64,000 nucleotides of DNA from Polluticaenibacter yanchengensis (lineage in GTDB: Bacteria; Bacteroidota; Bacteroidia; Chitinophagales; Chitinophagaceae), in the NCBI GenBank assembly GCA_027854065.1, contig JAQGEF010000001.1, positions 310,001 to 374,000 of the forward strand, in the 5' to 3' direction. A program made the translations under genes and the position numbers. Under the pieces are notes generated by a model, which saw only the letters and a list, made by a program, of their open reading frames with translations, made no database searches and was not told the DNA's origin. Of the stretch, positions 37,059 to 45,433 are shown in pieces (within the stretch, counting starts at the first letter, position 1; every line of letters begins with the position of its first letter).

Positions 37059-37973
37059 TTAAAACAATCCTTCAATAGACAAATATCTCTCCCCGGTATC
37101 GTAGTTAAATGTCAATACTTTTGAATCCTGTGGAATGTCTTTTAATTTTTTAGCGACCGCTGCCAGAGAAGCACCGGTAGAAATACCTGCTAAAATGCCT
37201 TCTTCCTTAGCAATGCTCCTGGCATATTCAAAAGCTTCATCTTTGCCTACCTGCATCACTTCGTCTATTAAACCGGCACCGCCATATATGCCTGGTACAA
37301 ATCCTGCACCAATACCTTGCAGCGGATGTGGAGATGGTGAACCGCCGCTTAGTACCGGAGATAATTCAGGCTCTACCGCTATTACTTTCAGGTTAGGAAA
37401 TGATTGTTTTAAAACCTTTGCCACGCCAGTTATGTGCCCGCCAGTGCCAACGCCTGTTATAATGTAATCTAACCCTTCAGGGAAATCTGCTAAAATCTCC
37501 TGGGCAGTGGTTTGCTCGTGAGCAATTACGTTTACCGCATTATCAAACTGTTTTGGCGACCATGAACCTGGTATTTCTTCCAACAATTCTTTTGAACGTT
37601 CTATGGCACCTTTCATGCCTTTTTCACGTGGGGTGAGTACGAATTCCGCACCATATATTTCCATTAGCTTGCGGCGTTCTATACTCATAGATTCGGGCAT
37701 TACTAATATTACTTTATATCCTTTTACCGCAGCTACTAAAGCCAGGCCAATACCGGTGTTTCCAGATGTTGGCTCTATTATTACACTACCAGGTTTTAAA
37801 GAACCATCTTTTTCAGCAGCTTCTATCATTGCTAAAGCAATACGGTCTTTAATACTGTTACCGGGATTGGTTCTTTCCAGTTTTATCCAAACATTATTTT
37901 CCGGATGGTATAGTTTATTCAGTTTTACGACTGGCGTATTACCTATTGTTTCTAAAATGTTATTGTACTTCAT
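37059..37973 (-). CDS. cysK: Cysteine synthase (O-acetylserine sulfhydrylase)
   Basis: The 304-residue PLP enzyme makes cysteine from O-acetylserine and sulfide. Motifs: [34 protein letters not shown] (PLP Lys in SIKDR), [37 protein letters not shown] and [10 protein letters not shown]. It is flanked by two repeat-filled spacers (565 bp upstream, 250 bp downstream), so co-transcription with its neighbours is less certain than elsewhere in the locus. Confidence 0.95.
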   Translation of the reverse strand: MKYNNILETIGNTPVVKLNKLYHPENNVWIKLERTNPGNSIKDRIALAMIEAAEKDGSLKPGSVIIEPTSGNTGIGLALVAAVKGYKVILVMPESMSIERRKLMEIYGAEFVLTPREKGMKGAIERSKELLEEIPGSWSPKQFDNAVNVIAHEQTTAQEILADFPEGLDYIITGVGTGGHITGVAKVLKQSFPNLKVIAVEPELSPVLSGGSPSPHPLQGIGAGFVPGIYGGAGLIDEVMQVGKDEAFEYARSIAKEEGILAGISTGASLAAVAKKLKDIPQDSKVLTFNYDTGERYLSIEGLF

Positions 37974-38009
37974 GGATAAGATTTTTTGTTGTTTGTTTGT
38001 TGTTATTTA

Positions 38010-38050
38010 CCCACCCCTGCCTCTCCTGGGAGGGGATAGACCTAAGTGAT
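38010..38050 (-). repeat. Short palindromic repeat, reverse copy
   Basis: CCACCCCTGCCTCTCCTGGG AGGGGATAGA, followed by CTAAGTG, is the reverse orientation of the 551-600 element. Confidence 0.55.
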
Positions 38051-38202
38051 GTTTATAGACTTAGTGTTAGTAAAAAGTTTTATTAATAAGCCTTTTTGTT
38101 GCATCTCAATGGTACATCAGTAAGTCTCAGAATATCTTTGAAAATGCATGTACTTTATGTCATTAAATAGAGTTCTGCTAAATATTATTTTTGATAATAA
38201 CA

Positions 38203-38245
38203 CTAAGTGCTTCTGTCCCCTCCTTGGAGGGGTTGGGGTGGGTTG
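38203..38245 (+). repeat. Short palindromic repeat, forward copy
   Basis: AAGTGCTTCTGTCCCCTCC, TTGGAGGGG and TTGGGGTGGG match the 551-600 element almost base for base. Confidence 0.65.
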
Positions 38246-38309
38246 TCTTTCCTATAAAATTTTTCATATTTTCAACATTTGAACCTTGCGATTGACTTTG
38301 TTGAAAAAT

Positions 38310-38445
38310 GATTCTACTGCTGAATGGCTGCGGCATGCGTTGGTGGCGGCCCGGCCGCCAGTACGACGCAGGAGTACCGAGCGTAGCGGAGCCATAAGCA
38401 CGCCGGACCAATGCTCAATAGAATATCTATAGTTGAGAGCCCATA
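38310..38445 (+). repeat. Dispersed intergenic structured repeat, copy F
   Basis: CTACTGCTGAATGGCTGCGG is followed by a GGCGGCCCGGCCGCC palindrome, GTACGACGCAGGAGTAC, CGAGCGTAGCGGAGCC, GCCGGACCAATGC and GAGAGCCCATAA. With the short palindromic repeats at 38010, 38203 and 38462 it fills the 565-bp gap 37974-38538. No gene is supported there. Confidence 0.7.
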
Positions 38446-38538
38446 ATATTTAAAAGAACTTTTTACCCACCTCCCCGGGAGAGGCGCTATCAGGTTTCTT
38501 AATTTTTTAAAGCTTCTATTCAGAAGGTTTAGTAAATC

Positions 38539-39354
38539 TTAAATCACAAAATTTAACGGCTCCGGAAAGACTACTTTACTTTTGATGCTGATCTCACTTT
38601 TATGGTAAACCAGTGAATTGGAAGGCACCGAATTGGTCAGCCAGACGTTACCACCTATTACTGAATGATCACCTATGAATGTTTCGCCACCAAGGATGGT
38701 CGCATTCGCGTAAATGGTGACGTTATTGCCGATGGTTGGATGTCGCTTCACCTCTGCATAATCCTTATGAACGGACAATGCGCCTAAGGTTACACCCTGG
38801 TATAACTTGACATTATGACCTATAACACTGGTCTCACCGACTACTATACCTGTTCCATGATCAATAAAAAAGCGTTCCCCTATTTTTGCACCGGGATGTA
38901 TATCTATACCTGTTTTGCCATGTACATATTCTGATATCAATCTTGGCAAAATCGGTATTTTACTGATCCATAATTCATGTGCGATCCTGTAAATGGCGAT
39001 AGCAAAAAAACCGGGATAAGCCAATAACACTTCTGCCACTGATTCGGCTGCAGGGTCATTTTGAAATATAGTTTCTAAATCATCTTCCAGCTTCAGGTGT
39101 ATGTTTTCAATCTTTCTAAAGAACTCGTTGATATAAACATCGGAACAGACTTCATCGCCGGCTACAACAAGTAGTAATTCCTTTAGCTGTTGTTTTAATG
39201 CTTTCCCTTTTGCTGTATGATACGTTTCGTCATCATAATCTGCGCCTAAGGAAAACAACCATTGGAAAACGGATTCAGTCCACTCTTTTGTTTTATTAAT
39301 ATCCGGTAACTGTTTGAACCTTCTTTTATTTCGTTGATATATGATGTTTGCCAT
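38539..39354 (-). CDS. cysE: Serine O-acetyltransferase
   Basis: The 271-residue protein has a helical N-terminal half (about 1-140). A left-handed beta-helix of hexapeptide repeats follows (IDIHPGAKIGERFFIDHGTG, VVGETSVIGHNVKLYQGVTLGA, KRHPTIGNNVTIYANATILGG). It acetylates serine to O-acetylserine for CysK. The start codon overlaps the cysN stop as TAATG, indicating translational coupling. Confidence 0.93.
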   Translation of the reverse strand: MANIIYQRNKRRFKQLPDINKTKEWTESVFQWLFSLGADYDDETYHTAKGKALKQQLKELLLVVAGDEVCSDVYINEFFRKIENIHLKLEDDLETIFQNDPAAESVAEVLLAYPGFFAIAIYRIAHELWISKIPILPRLISEYVHGKTGIDIHPGAKIGERFFIDHGTGIVVGETSVIGHNVKLYQGVTLGALSVHKDYAEVKRHPTIGNNVTIYANATILGGETFIGDHSVIGGNVWLTNSVPSNSLVYHKSEISIKSKVVFPEPLNFVI

Positions 39355-40586
39355 TATAGAAACATTAATGCGCCAACAGTATTGTAGGTAGTCTCATCTA
39401 CCAGGATGGCATTGCCACTTTTTGAATTTTGTTCAAAGGCATCATAAGTTAACGGCTGATTGGTTTTAATGGCTATTTGTGCAATATCATTTAGTTTTAT
39501 GCCATCTGCTTCGTTAAATAACCATTGGTTGACATCCCATTTTTTATTAATTGCCTGAACTTTTACACGTACTGTTTTAAAGCGGTGTTGTAATAAATAA
39601 GTTTTGCCTAATTGTAAAGGTTGATTATCCAGCCAACATATCCATGAACTTAAACTATTGCCGGATTGTGGCAAATCACTTGATTTTACGATACTATCTC
39701 CGCGACTGATATCGATATTGTCTGCTAAATGAATAACAATATTATCGCCGGCTACAGCTTTATTGATAGTAGCTGTATGCTTTTCCAATTTAACTATTTC
39801 TGTTTCGATATTGGCAGGTAAGATGGTTACTTTATCGCCCACTTCATAAGTACCAGTCAATACTTTACCGGCATAACCTCGATAGTCGTGGTATTCATCA
39901 TCTTTAGGACGAATTACCCATTGCACCTGAAATCTTGCGCTGGTGTTTTCGCCTGACTCTAACTCAATATGCTCCAGGGTGGATAGTAAAGTATCGCCGT
40001 TGTACCAGGGCGTAAACTCAGATTTTGATACCACGTTATCTCCTTTTAAGGCACTAACGGGGATGTAAATAATTTCATCGAAATTGAGATTGCCTTTGAT
40101 GTCTTCGTAGCCGGTTTTTATGTCGTTGAAAACATCTTCGGAATAATCTACCAGGTCAATTTTATTGATAGCAATAATTGCTTTTTTGATACCCATTAAA
40201 GACCCTAAGCTTGAGTGTCTTTTGGTTTGTGTCGTAATGCCTTTACGTGCATCTACCAGGATAATGATCAGGTCGCTGTTAGAAGCTCCTGTAATCATGT
40301 TGCGGGTGTATTGTTCGTGTCCCGGCGCATCCGCAATGATGAATTTGCGTTTTAATGTAGAGAAATATTTATACGCCACATCGATGGTGATGCCCTGCTC
40401 GCGCTCAGCTCTTAAACCATCTGTTATTAAAGACAAGTCGATATCTACATCGTCTTGTTTGGTTTGCTTTTGTAATACACCTAACTGGTCGGTATGAATG
40501 CTATCGGAATCGTATAAAAGGCGACCGATTAATGTACTTTTACCGTCGTCCACATTACCTGCCGTTATAAATTTAAGTGTGTTCAT
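39354..40586 (-). CDS. cysN: Sulfate adenylyltransferase subunit 1 (GTPase)
   Basis: The 410-residue GTPase drives APS formation by CysD. Translation-factor-like G motifs: GNVDDGKSTLIGRLL, ITIDVAYKYF, DAPGHEQYTRNMITGASNSD and NKIDLVDY. Domain-2/3 beta-barrels follow. The length fits CysN alone; there is no fused CysC APS-kinase domain. cysD lies 57 bp upstream. Confidence 0.94.
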   Translation of the reverse strand: MNTLKFITAGNVDDGKSTLIGRLLYDSDSIHTDQLGVLQKQTKQDDVDIDLSLITDGLRAEREQGITIDVAYKYFSTLKRKFIIADAPGHEQYTRNMITGASNSDLIIILVDARKGITTQTKRHSSLGSLMGIKKAIIAINKIDLVDYSEDVFNDIKTGYEDIKGNLNFDEIIYIPVSALKGDNVVSKSEFTPWYNGDTLLSTLEHIELESGENTSARFQVQWVIRPKDDEYHDYRGYAGKVLTGTYEVGDKVTILPANIETEIVKLEKHTATINKAVAGDNIVIHLADNIDISRGDSIVKSSDLPQSGNSLSSWICWLDNQPLQLGKTYLLQHRFKTVRVKVQAINKKWDVNQWLFNEADGIKLNDIAQIAIKTNQPLTYDAFEQNSKSGNAILVDETTYNTVGALMFL

Positions 40587-40643
40587 TATATATATCGATT
40601 AACTGAATTATAAAATTGAATGTTGTTAGATATGCTTAAAGCA

Positions 40644-41552
40644 TTAGAAATAGCCTTGCTTTTTTCTATCTTCCATGGCTGCTTCGGAAACCTGGTCGTC
40701 TAAACGGGTTTGTCCGCGTTCACTGATCCTGGTTTGAATAATATCCTCGATAATATCTTCGATAGAAGCGGCACTGGAAGGTACAGCTGCCGTACAGGTC
40801 ATATCGCCAACCGTACGGTAGCGTACTGATTCTACAACAATGGTATCTGTATCTAATGGTTTAATAATTTCGCCATGCGTTGCTACTAATTTATCCTGGA
40901 AAACGATACATTCTCTATCGTGTGCAAAGTATAAGCCAGGCAATTCAATTTCATTTTCTTTAATGTAATTCCATACATCTAATTCGGTCCAGTTGCTCAA
41001 TGGGAAAACGCGTACATTATTGCCTTTCTGAATTTTACCGTTTAACACATCCCATAATTCCGGGCGTTGTAATTTAGGGTCCCATTGGCCGAAATCGTCT
41101 CTTACAGAAAAGATACGCTCTTTGGCTCTGGCTTTTTCTTCGTCACGACGGGCACCACCAATACAGGCATCAAATTCATTATCCTGGATCACATCTAAGA
41201 GTGCATAAGTTTGTAAGGCATTTCTTGACGGGAAACGACCCGGTGCTTCTTTAAGGTTATATTTTTTAATGCTGTCTTCTACTGAAGCTACAATTAATTT
41301 CTCCCCATATTTATTAACCACATAATCTCTGAAAGCAATTACTTCCGGAAAGTTGTGTCCGGTATCGACATGTACTAAAGGAAAGGGCAATTTTCCGGGT
41401 CTGAAAGCTTTTAAAGACAAGTGCAACAATACAATAGAATCTTTTCCACCGGAAAATAACAATGCGGGTCTTTCAAACTGCGCAGCTGTTTCGCGCAAAA
41501 TGTATATAGCTTCGTCTTCTAATTGGTTTAAATAACTGTTGGAGTTCTGCAT
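40644..41552 (-). CDS. cysD: Sulfate adenylyltransferase subunit 2
   Basis: The 302-residue ATP-PPase makes APS from ATP and sulfate together with CysN. Motifs: PP-loop LLFSGGKDSIVLLHL, VHVDTGHNFPEV, GGARRDEEKARAKERIFS, FPLSNWTELDVW, GDMTCTAAV, and the C-terminal SERGQTRLDDQVSEAAMEDRKKQGYF. The length is normal. Confidence 0.95.
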   Translation of the reverse strand: MQNSNSYLNQLEDEAIYILRETAAQFERPALLFSGGKDSIVLLHLSLKAFRPGKLPFPLVHVDTGHNFPEVIAFRDYVVNKYGEKLIVASVEDSIKKYNLKEAPGRFPSRNALQTYALLDVIQDNEFDACIGGARRDEEKARAKERIFSVRDDFGQWDPKLQRPELWDVLNGKIQKGNNVRVFPLSNWTELDVWNYIKENEIELPGLYFAHDRECIVFQDKLVATHGEIIKPLDTDTIVVESVRYRTVGDMTCTAAVPSSAASIEDIIEDIIQTRISERGQTRLDDQVSEAAMEDRKKQGYF

Positions 41553-41611
41553 TCTAACTTTGAATTTTATAGGGTTACCTATTATATATTTTCAAAAAAA
41601 CGTTGATTAAA

Positions 41612-42307
41612 TTATTTGTGTAAGCCGCATTCTTTTTTGGAGCCTGTCTCCCACCACCATCTGCCGGCCCTGAAGTCTTCACCTTCTGAAATAGCTCGTG
41701 TACAAGGCTGACAGCCGATGCTTACAAATCCTTTATCGTGCAATAAATTGTAAGGGATTCTTTTTGTTTCCACTTCCTCTCTCACCTGTTCGCCGGTCCA
41801 GTGCAACAACGGATTAAATTTGTATAATTGATTGGATGCATCCCATTGTACGATGTCTAAACCGGTTCTGTTTGGAGAATGTTCTGCTCTTAAACCGGTA
41901 ATCCATACCTCTGCTCCTTGTAAAGCACGTTGTAACGGTACTACTTTTCTTACATGGCAACATTCCTTTCTTAGCTCCGGGCTATCATAAAAGGCATTAA
42001 TACCGTTTTCATTGATATAGTTTTCGAGTAATAAAGCATCCGGATAATAGGTCTTTATTTTTTTATCGTACCGGGCTTCTGTTTTGTACCAGACATCGTA
42101 AGTTTCGGAAAATAACCTGCCGGTATCAAGAGTAAATACCTCAATATTATTTAGTTGGTTCTTAAATATCGCATTTGTAATCACCTGGTCCTCGATACCA
42201 AAACTGGTAGAGAAGACAATTTTACCGGTAACATTTTCAGACAGGAATACGAGACTCTCCACTAAATTGTTATTAGTACTTAAGTATTTTATTATATCAG
42301 CATTCAT
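41612..42307 (-). CDS. cysH: APS-type (phospho)adenylyl-sulfate reductase
   Basis: The start is ATG 42307 (231 aa, MNADIIKYLS); a longer frame reaching 42397 runs into leader DNA. The protein carries both cysteine pairs of a [4Fe-4S] cluster, ECCHVRKVVPL and GCQPCTRAISEGEDFRAGRWWW, plus the C-terminal catalytic KKECGLHK. This is the pattern of enzymes using APS directly. It agrees with the absence of a CysC kinase in this locus. It is the first structural gene after the predicted cysteine attenuator. Confidence 0.92.
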   Translation of the reverse strand: MNADIIKYLSTNNNLVESLVFLSENVTGKIVFSTSFGIEDQVITNAIFKNQLNNIEVFTLDTGRLFSETYDVWYKTEARYDKKIKTYYPDALLLENYINENGINAFYDSPELRKECCHVRKVVPLQRALQGAEVWITGLRAEHSPNRTGLDIVQWDASNQLYKFNPLLHWTGEQVREEVETKRIPYNLLHDKGFVSIGCQPCTRAISEGEDFRAGRWWWETGSKKECGLHK

Positions 42308-42474
42308 ACAAAAAGTCTGTTTACTATTCACTAAATTAGAATTAGCCTGCAACTTTTCTTCACCAAAATGATGAAAAATTACAGTGTGAAATAGCAAAAA
42401 TTTTACAGTCTAATTAATTTCTAACAATGCTTATGGTTAATAGCAATAACCAGAAAGCTATTTATAAGTAAATA

Positions 42475-42505
42475 AAAAGCTCCTCATATAACCTGAGGAG
42501 CTTTT
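42475..42505 (-). terminator. Attenuator terminator in the cys leader
   Basis: A perfect 12-bp stem, AAAAGCTCCTCA / TGAGGAGCTTTT, with a seven-base loop runs on the minus strand into TTTATTTA. It lies 168 bases before the cysH start and 38 bases after the leader-peptide stop, not behind any structural gene. Its 5' arm (CTCCTC) can pair alternatively with GAGGAG at 42551-42556 in the leader. Confidence 0.8.
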
Positions 42506-42543
42506 AAAACATCTTGAAAATATATTTGTATATCTACAATGTA

Positions 42544-42582
42544 TTATAAACTCCTCTGTTCAGAGCAGCACATACACACCAT
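42544..42582 (-). CDS. Cysteine-rich leader peptide of the cys operon
   Basis: A 12-codon frame reads MVCMCCSEQRSL and a TAA stop. Three of twelve residues are Cys, two of them adjacent (TGC TGC). It lies between a good Bacteroidota promoter and an intrinsic terminator, upstream of genes that make cysteine. The last codons (CAG AGG AGT) hold GAGGAG, which can pair with the terminator's 5' arm. This is the arrangement of trp/his-type attenuation leaders. No clear Shine-Dalgarno is visible, which is common in this phylum. Confidence 0.72.
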   Translation of the reverse strand: MVCMCCSEQRSL

Positions 42583-42625
42583 AAATATCGAATAATTTGT
42601 TACCACTGTTTTTAATTTACTAATG

Positions 42626-42656
42626 CAAAACTAAGCATACCTTTCATTTATTCAAA
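42626..42656 (-). promoter_or_regulatory. Promoter of the cys operon leader
   Basis: On the minus strand TTTG (42653-42656) lies exactly 19 bp upstream of TAGTTTTG (42626-42633), fitting the Bacteroidota -33/-7 consensus. A start point near 42620 would leave about 38 untranslated bases before the leader peptide. Confidence 0.7.
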
Positions 42657-43025
42657 ACAAACATCAATTTATTCGAATTATTTAAACAAAAAACAAAAAT
42701 ACATAAACAAAAATCAATTGTACACACATTCAGTGTAGTTTTATTCACTAAAATTCAATTTCATTGAAAATTTACTACTCTACATTTGTGAAGATAATTT
42801 TAAAATGAGGTTCCTTTCAATCTTTTGAGAAGGGTTTGTGATTATAAGAGGCATTTTTTTTACCCGCATAATTTTTCGTCTTCTGATGATGGTTAAGTTA
42901 TTGCTCCAGATTTACGCAGCATTTATTGCGGCTGTATTCCTGTTTTAGAAGAATATGGATCTGTGTTCTGCTTATTCTGTGGGAATCCAAATTGCACTTT
43001 CAGCAAACCGACCGCTGTTTAATAA
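42657..43025. other. AT-rich spacer between hemJ and the cys leader
   Basis: There is no supportable conserved gene. A 20-codon hydrophobic frame (MMVKLLLQIYAAFIAAVFLF, plus strand, ATG 42886) is noted but unproven. Confidence 0.4.
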
Positions 43026-43055
43026 ATGATGCCCTGGCATGAACCAGGGCATCAT
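43026..43055 (-). terminator. Terminator of the polX-hemJ unit
   Basis: A perfect 12-bp stem, ATGATGCCCTGG / CCAGGGCATCAT, with a six-base loop starts 5 bp past the hemJ stop. The following T-run is short (TTTATT). Confidence 0.7.
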
Positions 43056-43059
43056 TGCT

Positions 43060-43614
43060 TCAGGAGTTTTTATCTCTTTTTTTCTTATAAATTTTTATGG
43101 CAACCATTAGCAACATGACAAAGGTAATGAGGCCAAATAAGCCCCAGACAAGGCTCATACTTGTTTTAACGACTACCAGCATAACGATGGCTATTAAAAA
43201 AACAGTTGCTATTTCATTGATCATGCGTAGTTGCATGGAAGAATACCTGAAATTGTTTTTGAGTTGCTGCCTGAATATTCTGTGCATCCAGAAGAAATAA
43301 ACATATAACGCCAGTACAAACGCCAGTTTTAGTGTAAGCCACCATCCGGCATCAGTAAAAACAATATGATGAAAACCATTATAAAACATGATAGTTGGCC
43401 CGAGCACCAGAGTCAATATAGCAGACGGCCATGTAATACCATACCATAAGCGCTTCATCATGATACTAAACTGTGCCTGCAAAATATCCCGTTCCTGTGG
43501 TGTTTTATCCTGTGCTTCGCGGTTGTAAATCAATAACCGGGGCATATAAAAAATGCCGGCAAACCAGGTAACGACAAAGATCATATGCAGTGCTTTTAAA
43601 TATAAAAATGTCAT
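43060..43614 (-). CDS. hemJ: Protoporphyrinogen IX oxidase HemJ-like (CopD family) membrane protein
   Basis: The 184-residue protein has about five TM helices. It starts FLYLKALHMIFVVTWFAGIFYMPRLLIYN, which includes the HemJ His and the W-F-A-G-x-F-Y-x-P-R-L signature. MKRLWYGITWPSAILTLVLG follows, with WLTLKLAFV later. HemJ oxidises protoporphyrinogen IX to protoporphyrin IX in haem synthesis. It starts 7 bp after polX and is probably co-transcribed with it. Confidence 0.85.
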   Translation of the reverse strand: MTFLYLKALHMIFVVTWFAGIFYMPRLLIYNREAQDKTPQERDILQAQFSIMMKRLWYGITWPSAILTLVLGPTIMFYNGFHHIVFTDAGWWLTLKLAFVLALYVYFFWMHRIFRQQLKNNFRYSSMQLRMINEIATVFLIAIVMLVVVKTSMSLVWGLFGLITFVMLLMVAIKIYKKKRDKNS

Positions 43615-43621
43615 TTACCAG

Positions 43622-45292
43622 TTATCGTTTAGCATGTTGTTGTACAATAAATGCTTCCATTTGTGACAATGTAAAGCTACTCAAATTTTTATTGGCGGTC
43701 AATAAGGCTTTTTGAGCGACAAAAACGCCGTACCGGGTGTCCTTATACCCTTCTACAGAGTGCGCATCGGGATTGATTGAAGTAAGCACGCCTTTATCTA
43801 AAGCTTTGGTAAGAAAGCGCCAGTCTATATCTAAGCGACGAGGATGTGCGTTTAACTCTATAACTACGTTATTGGCGGCACAGGCATCAATAATTAAATC
43901 ATGATTAACCGGGTATCCGGGACGGGACAATAACAACCTGCCTGTCATATGACCAAGAATATTCGTATATGGATTTTCAATTGCTTTTATAAGGCGGTTC
44001 ACAGCTTTAGTTTCATCCATTTTCAGAACGGAGTGCACTGAGGCAATCACCAGATCGAAACTTGCCAGAATGTCATTGTCATAGTCCAGGCTTCCATCTA
44101 TCAAAATATCTGACTCTATACTTTTGAAGATTTTGAAACCATTCAGCCTCTTATTCAAATTTTCAATTTCTGCGTGCTGGCTAAGAATCCTCTCAGGTTG
44201 CAAGCCATTGGCATAAAAAGCCGATTTACTATGGTCTGAGATCACAAGATACTCCAGACCTGTTTGCTGTGCATAAAGAGCCATTTCTTCCAGTGTGTTC
44301 GCCCCATCACTCCATGTGCTGTGCGAATGAATAATTCCCCTGATATCGTTTTTTGAAATAACGGTTGGTAATTTATTTGCCTGGGCCAGCTGCAATGCAT
44401 TATTGGAAACCTCCCTTAAATAAGGCGGCAGATAAGCCATACCTAATTGCGTAAACACTGCTTTATCATTGGCAGTTTCTTTTAATACGGTATCCAGATG
44501 AGGATAGTTTTCTTCCAGTAAAGTGATGAATTCCGGTGCTGAATTACGCTTAAATACTTCTGTATTTTTTAAGGTGTTTTCAATTATAATACACTTTATT
44601 TTCGGACCATTTTCTATTTGATATATCAGCTCATTACCGCTCTCCGATACGAATAAAAAAGGGAGGGACTGAAACTTATTTTTAACTTCCGTATTGTTGA
44701 TGCCTGAAACAACAAAATCTAACGATTCTATAATTTCCAACTGGCGGACATACTCTCCTACGGCTGTAAAATGATCACCCAGCAATACAGCAATCTCATT
44801 GTAAAAAGGGACTGCTTCGGCATATAAGAAGAAACCTTTTTTACCGATGAAGTACTCCAGTGCTTCACGGATATTATTTTGTGTTTTTTCGCCAAACCCT
44901 TTGTACATCGTCAGCCTGTTTTCGTTGCAAGCATATAATAATTCACCAACAGACTCTATGCCCATCTCCTTCCATATGACATTTATCTTTTTAGGGCCAA
45001 TACCTTTTATAGACAACATTTCAATGATTCCAGGCGGTGTTTTGGCAATATACTCTTCTAAAATATCCAGTTTCCCGGTATGGATAAAATCGAATACTTT
45101 CTGGGCTGTAGATGCCCCAACGCCTTTAATAGCCGCTATTTCGTTTAAACTTAAATCTGCAATTCTTTTTTGTTCCTTATCTATATTGAAAGAAGCATTA
45201 CTATAGGTTTTTACTCTAAAGCTGTTTTCCCCGTTTACATCCATTAATTTGGCTACTAAATTAAACGCATCGGCTATCTGTCCGTTATCCAT
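43622..45292 (-). CDS. polX: PolX-family protein: degenerate DNA polymerase beta domain plus PHP nuclease
   Basis: The 556 residues show the PolX order: helix-hairpin-helix region (AIKGVGASTAQKVF; IKGIGPKKINVIW), pol-beta-like palm (about 150-300), and C-terminal PHP domain (about 315-550: GIIHSHSTWSDG, ISDHSKSA, ESDILIDGSLD, IASVHS, GHMTGR, INPDAHS). The PHP metal ligands look intact. In the palm, the usual G-S-x-R-R-G ... D-I-D is GEYVRQ ... ESLD, and the later catalytic Asp region reads KIKCIIIEN. Polymerase activity is therefore doubtful, while 3'-5' exonuclease activity is plausible. Confidence 0.87.
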   Translation of the reverse strand: MDNGQIADAFNLVAKLMDVNGENSFRVKTYSNASFNIDKEQKRIADLSLNEIAAIKGVGASTAQKVFDFIHTGKLDILEEYIAKTPPGIIEMLSIKGIGPKKINVIWKEMGIESVGELLYACNENRLTMYKGFGEKTQNNIREALEYFIGKKGFFLYAEAVPFYNEIAVLLGDHFTAVGEYVRQLEIIESLDFVVSGINNTEVKNKFQSLPFLFVSESGNELIYQIENGPKIKCIIIENTLKNTEVFKRNSAPEFITLLEENYPHLDTVLKETANDKAVFTQLGMAYLPPYLREVSNNALQLAQANKLPTVISKNDIRGIIHSHSTWSDGANTLEEMALYAQQTGLEYLVISDHSKSAFYANGLQPERILSQHAEIENLNKRLNGFKIFKSIESDILIDGSLDYDNDILASFDLVIASVHSVLKMDETKAVNRLIKAIENPYTNILGHMTGRLLLSRPGYPVNHDLIIDACAANNVVIELNAHPRRLDIDWRFLTKALDKGVLTSINPDAHSVEGYKDTRYGVFVAQKALLTANKNLSSFTLSQMEAFIVQQHAKR

Positions 45293-45380
45293 AAATCGTT
45301 AATTTGAAAAACAAAGGTATAGTACAATTCACTATTTGCAGTATGGAAGTTTTATACAAAACTTATAGAGATAGAATAAA

Positions 45381-45409
45381 AAAAGGCTTTGTTATTCACA
45401 AAACCTTTT
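45381..45409 (-). terminator. Terminator of the histone-like gene
   Basis: On the minus strand the stem AAAAGGTTTTGT / ACAAAGCCTTTT (one wobble) is followed by TTTTATTC, about 25 bp after the stop codon. Confidence 0.72.
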
Positions 45410-45433
45410 AAACAACTTATATAAGCTGTTATA

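Noticed and set aside
42308..42656. SAM or other riboswitch upstream of cysH
   Set aside because: I looked for SAM-I core blocks and found none. The leader is explained better by a short Cys-rich frame and alternative pairing.
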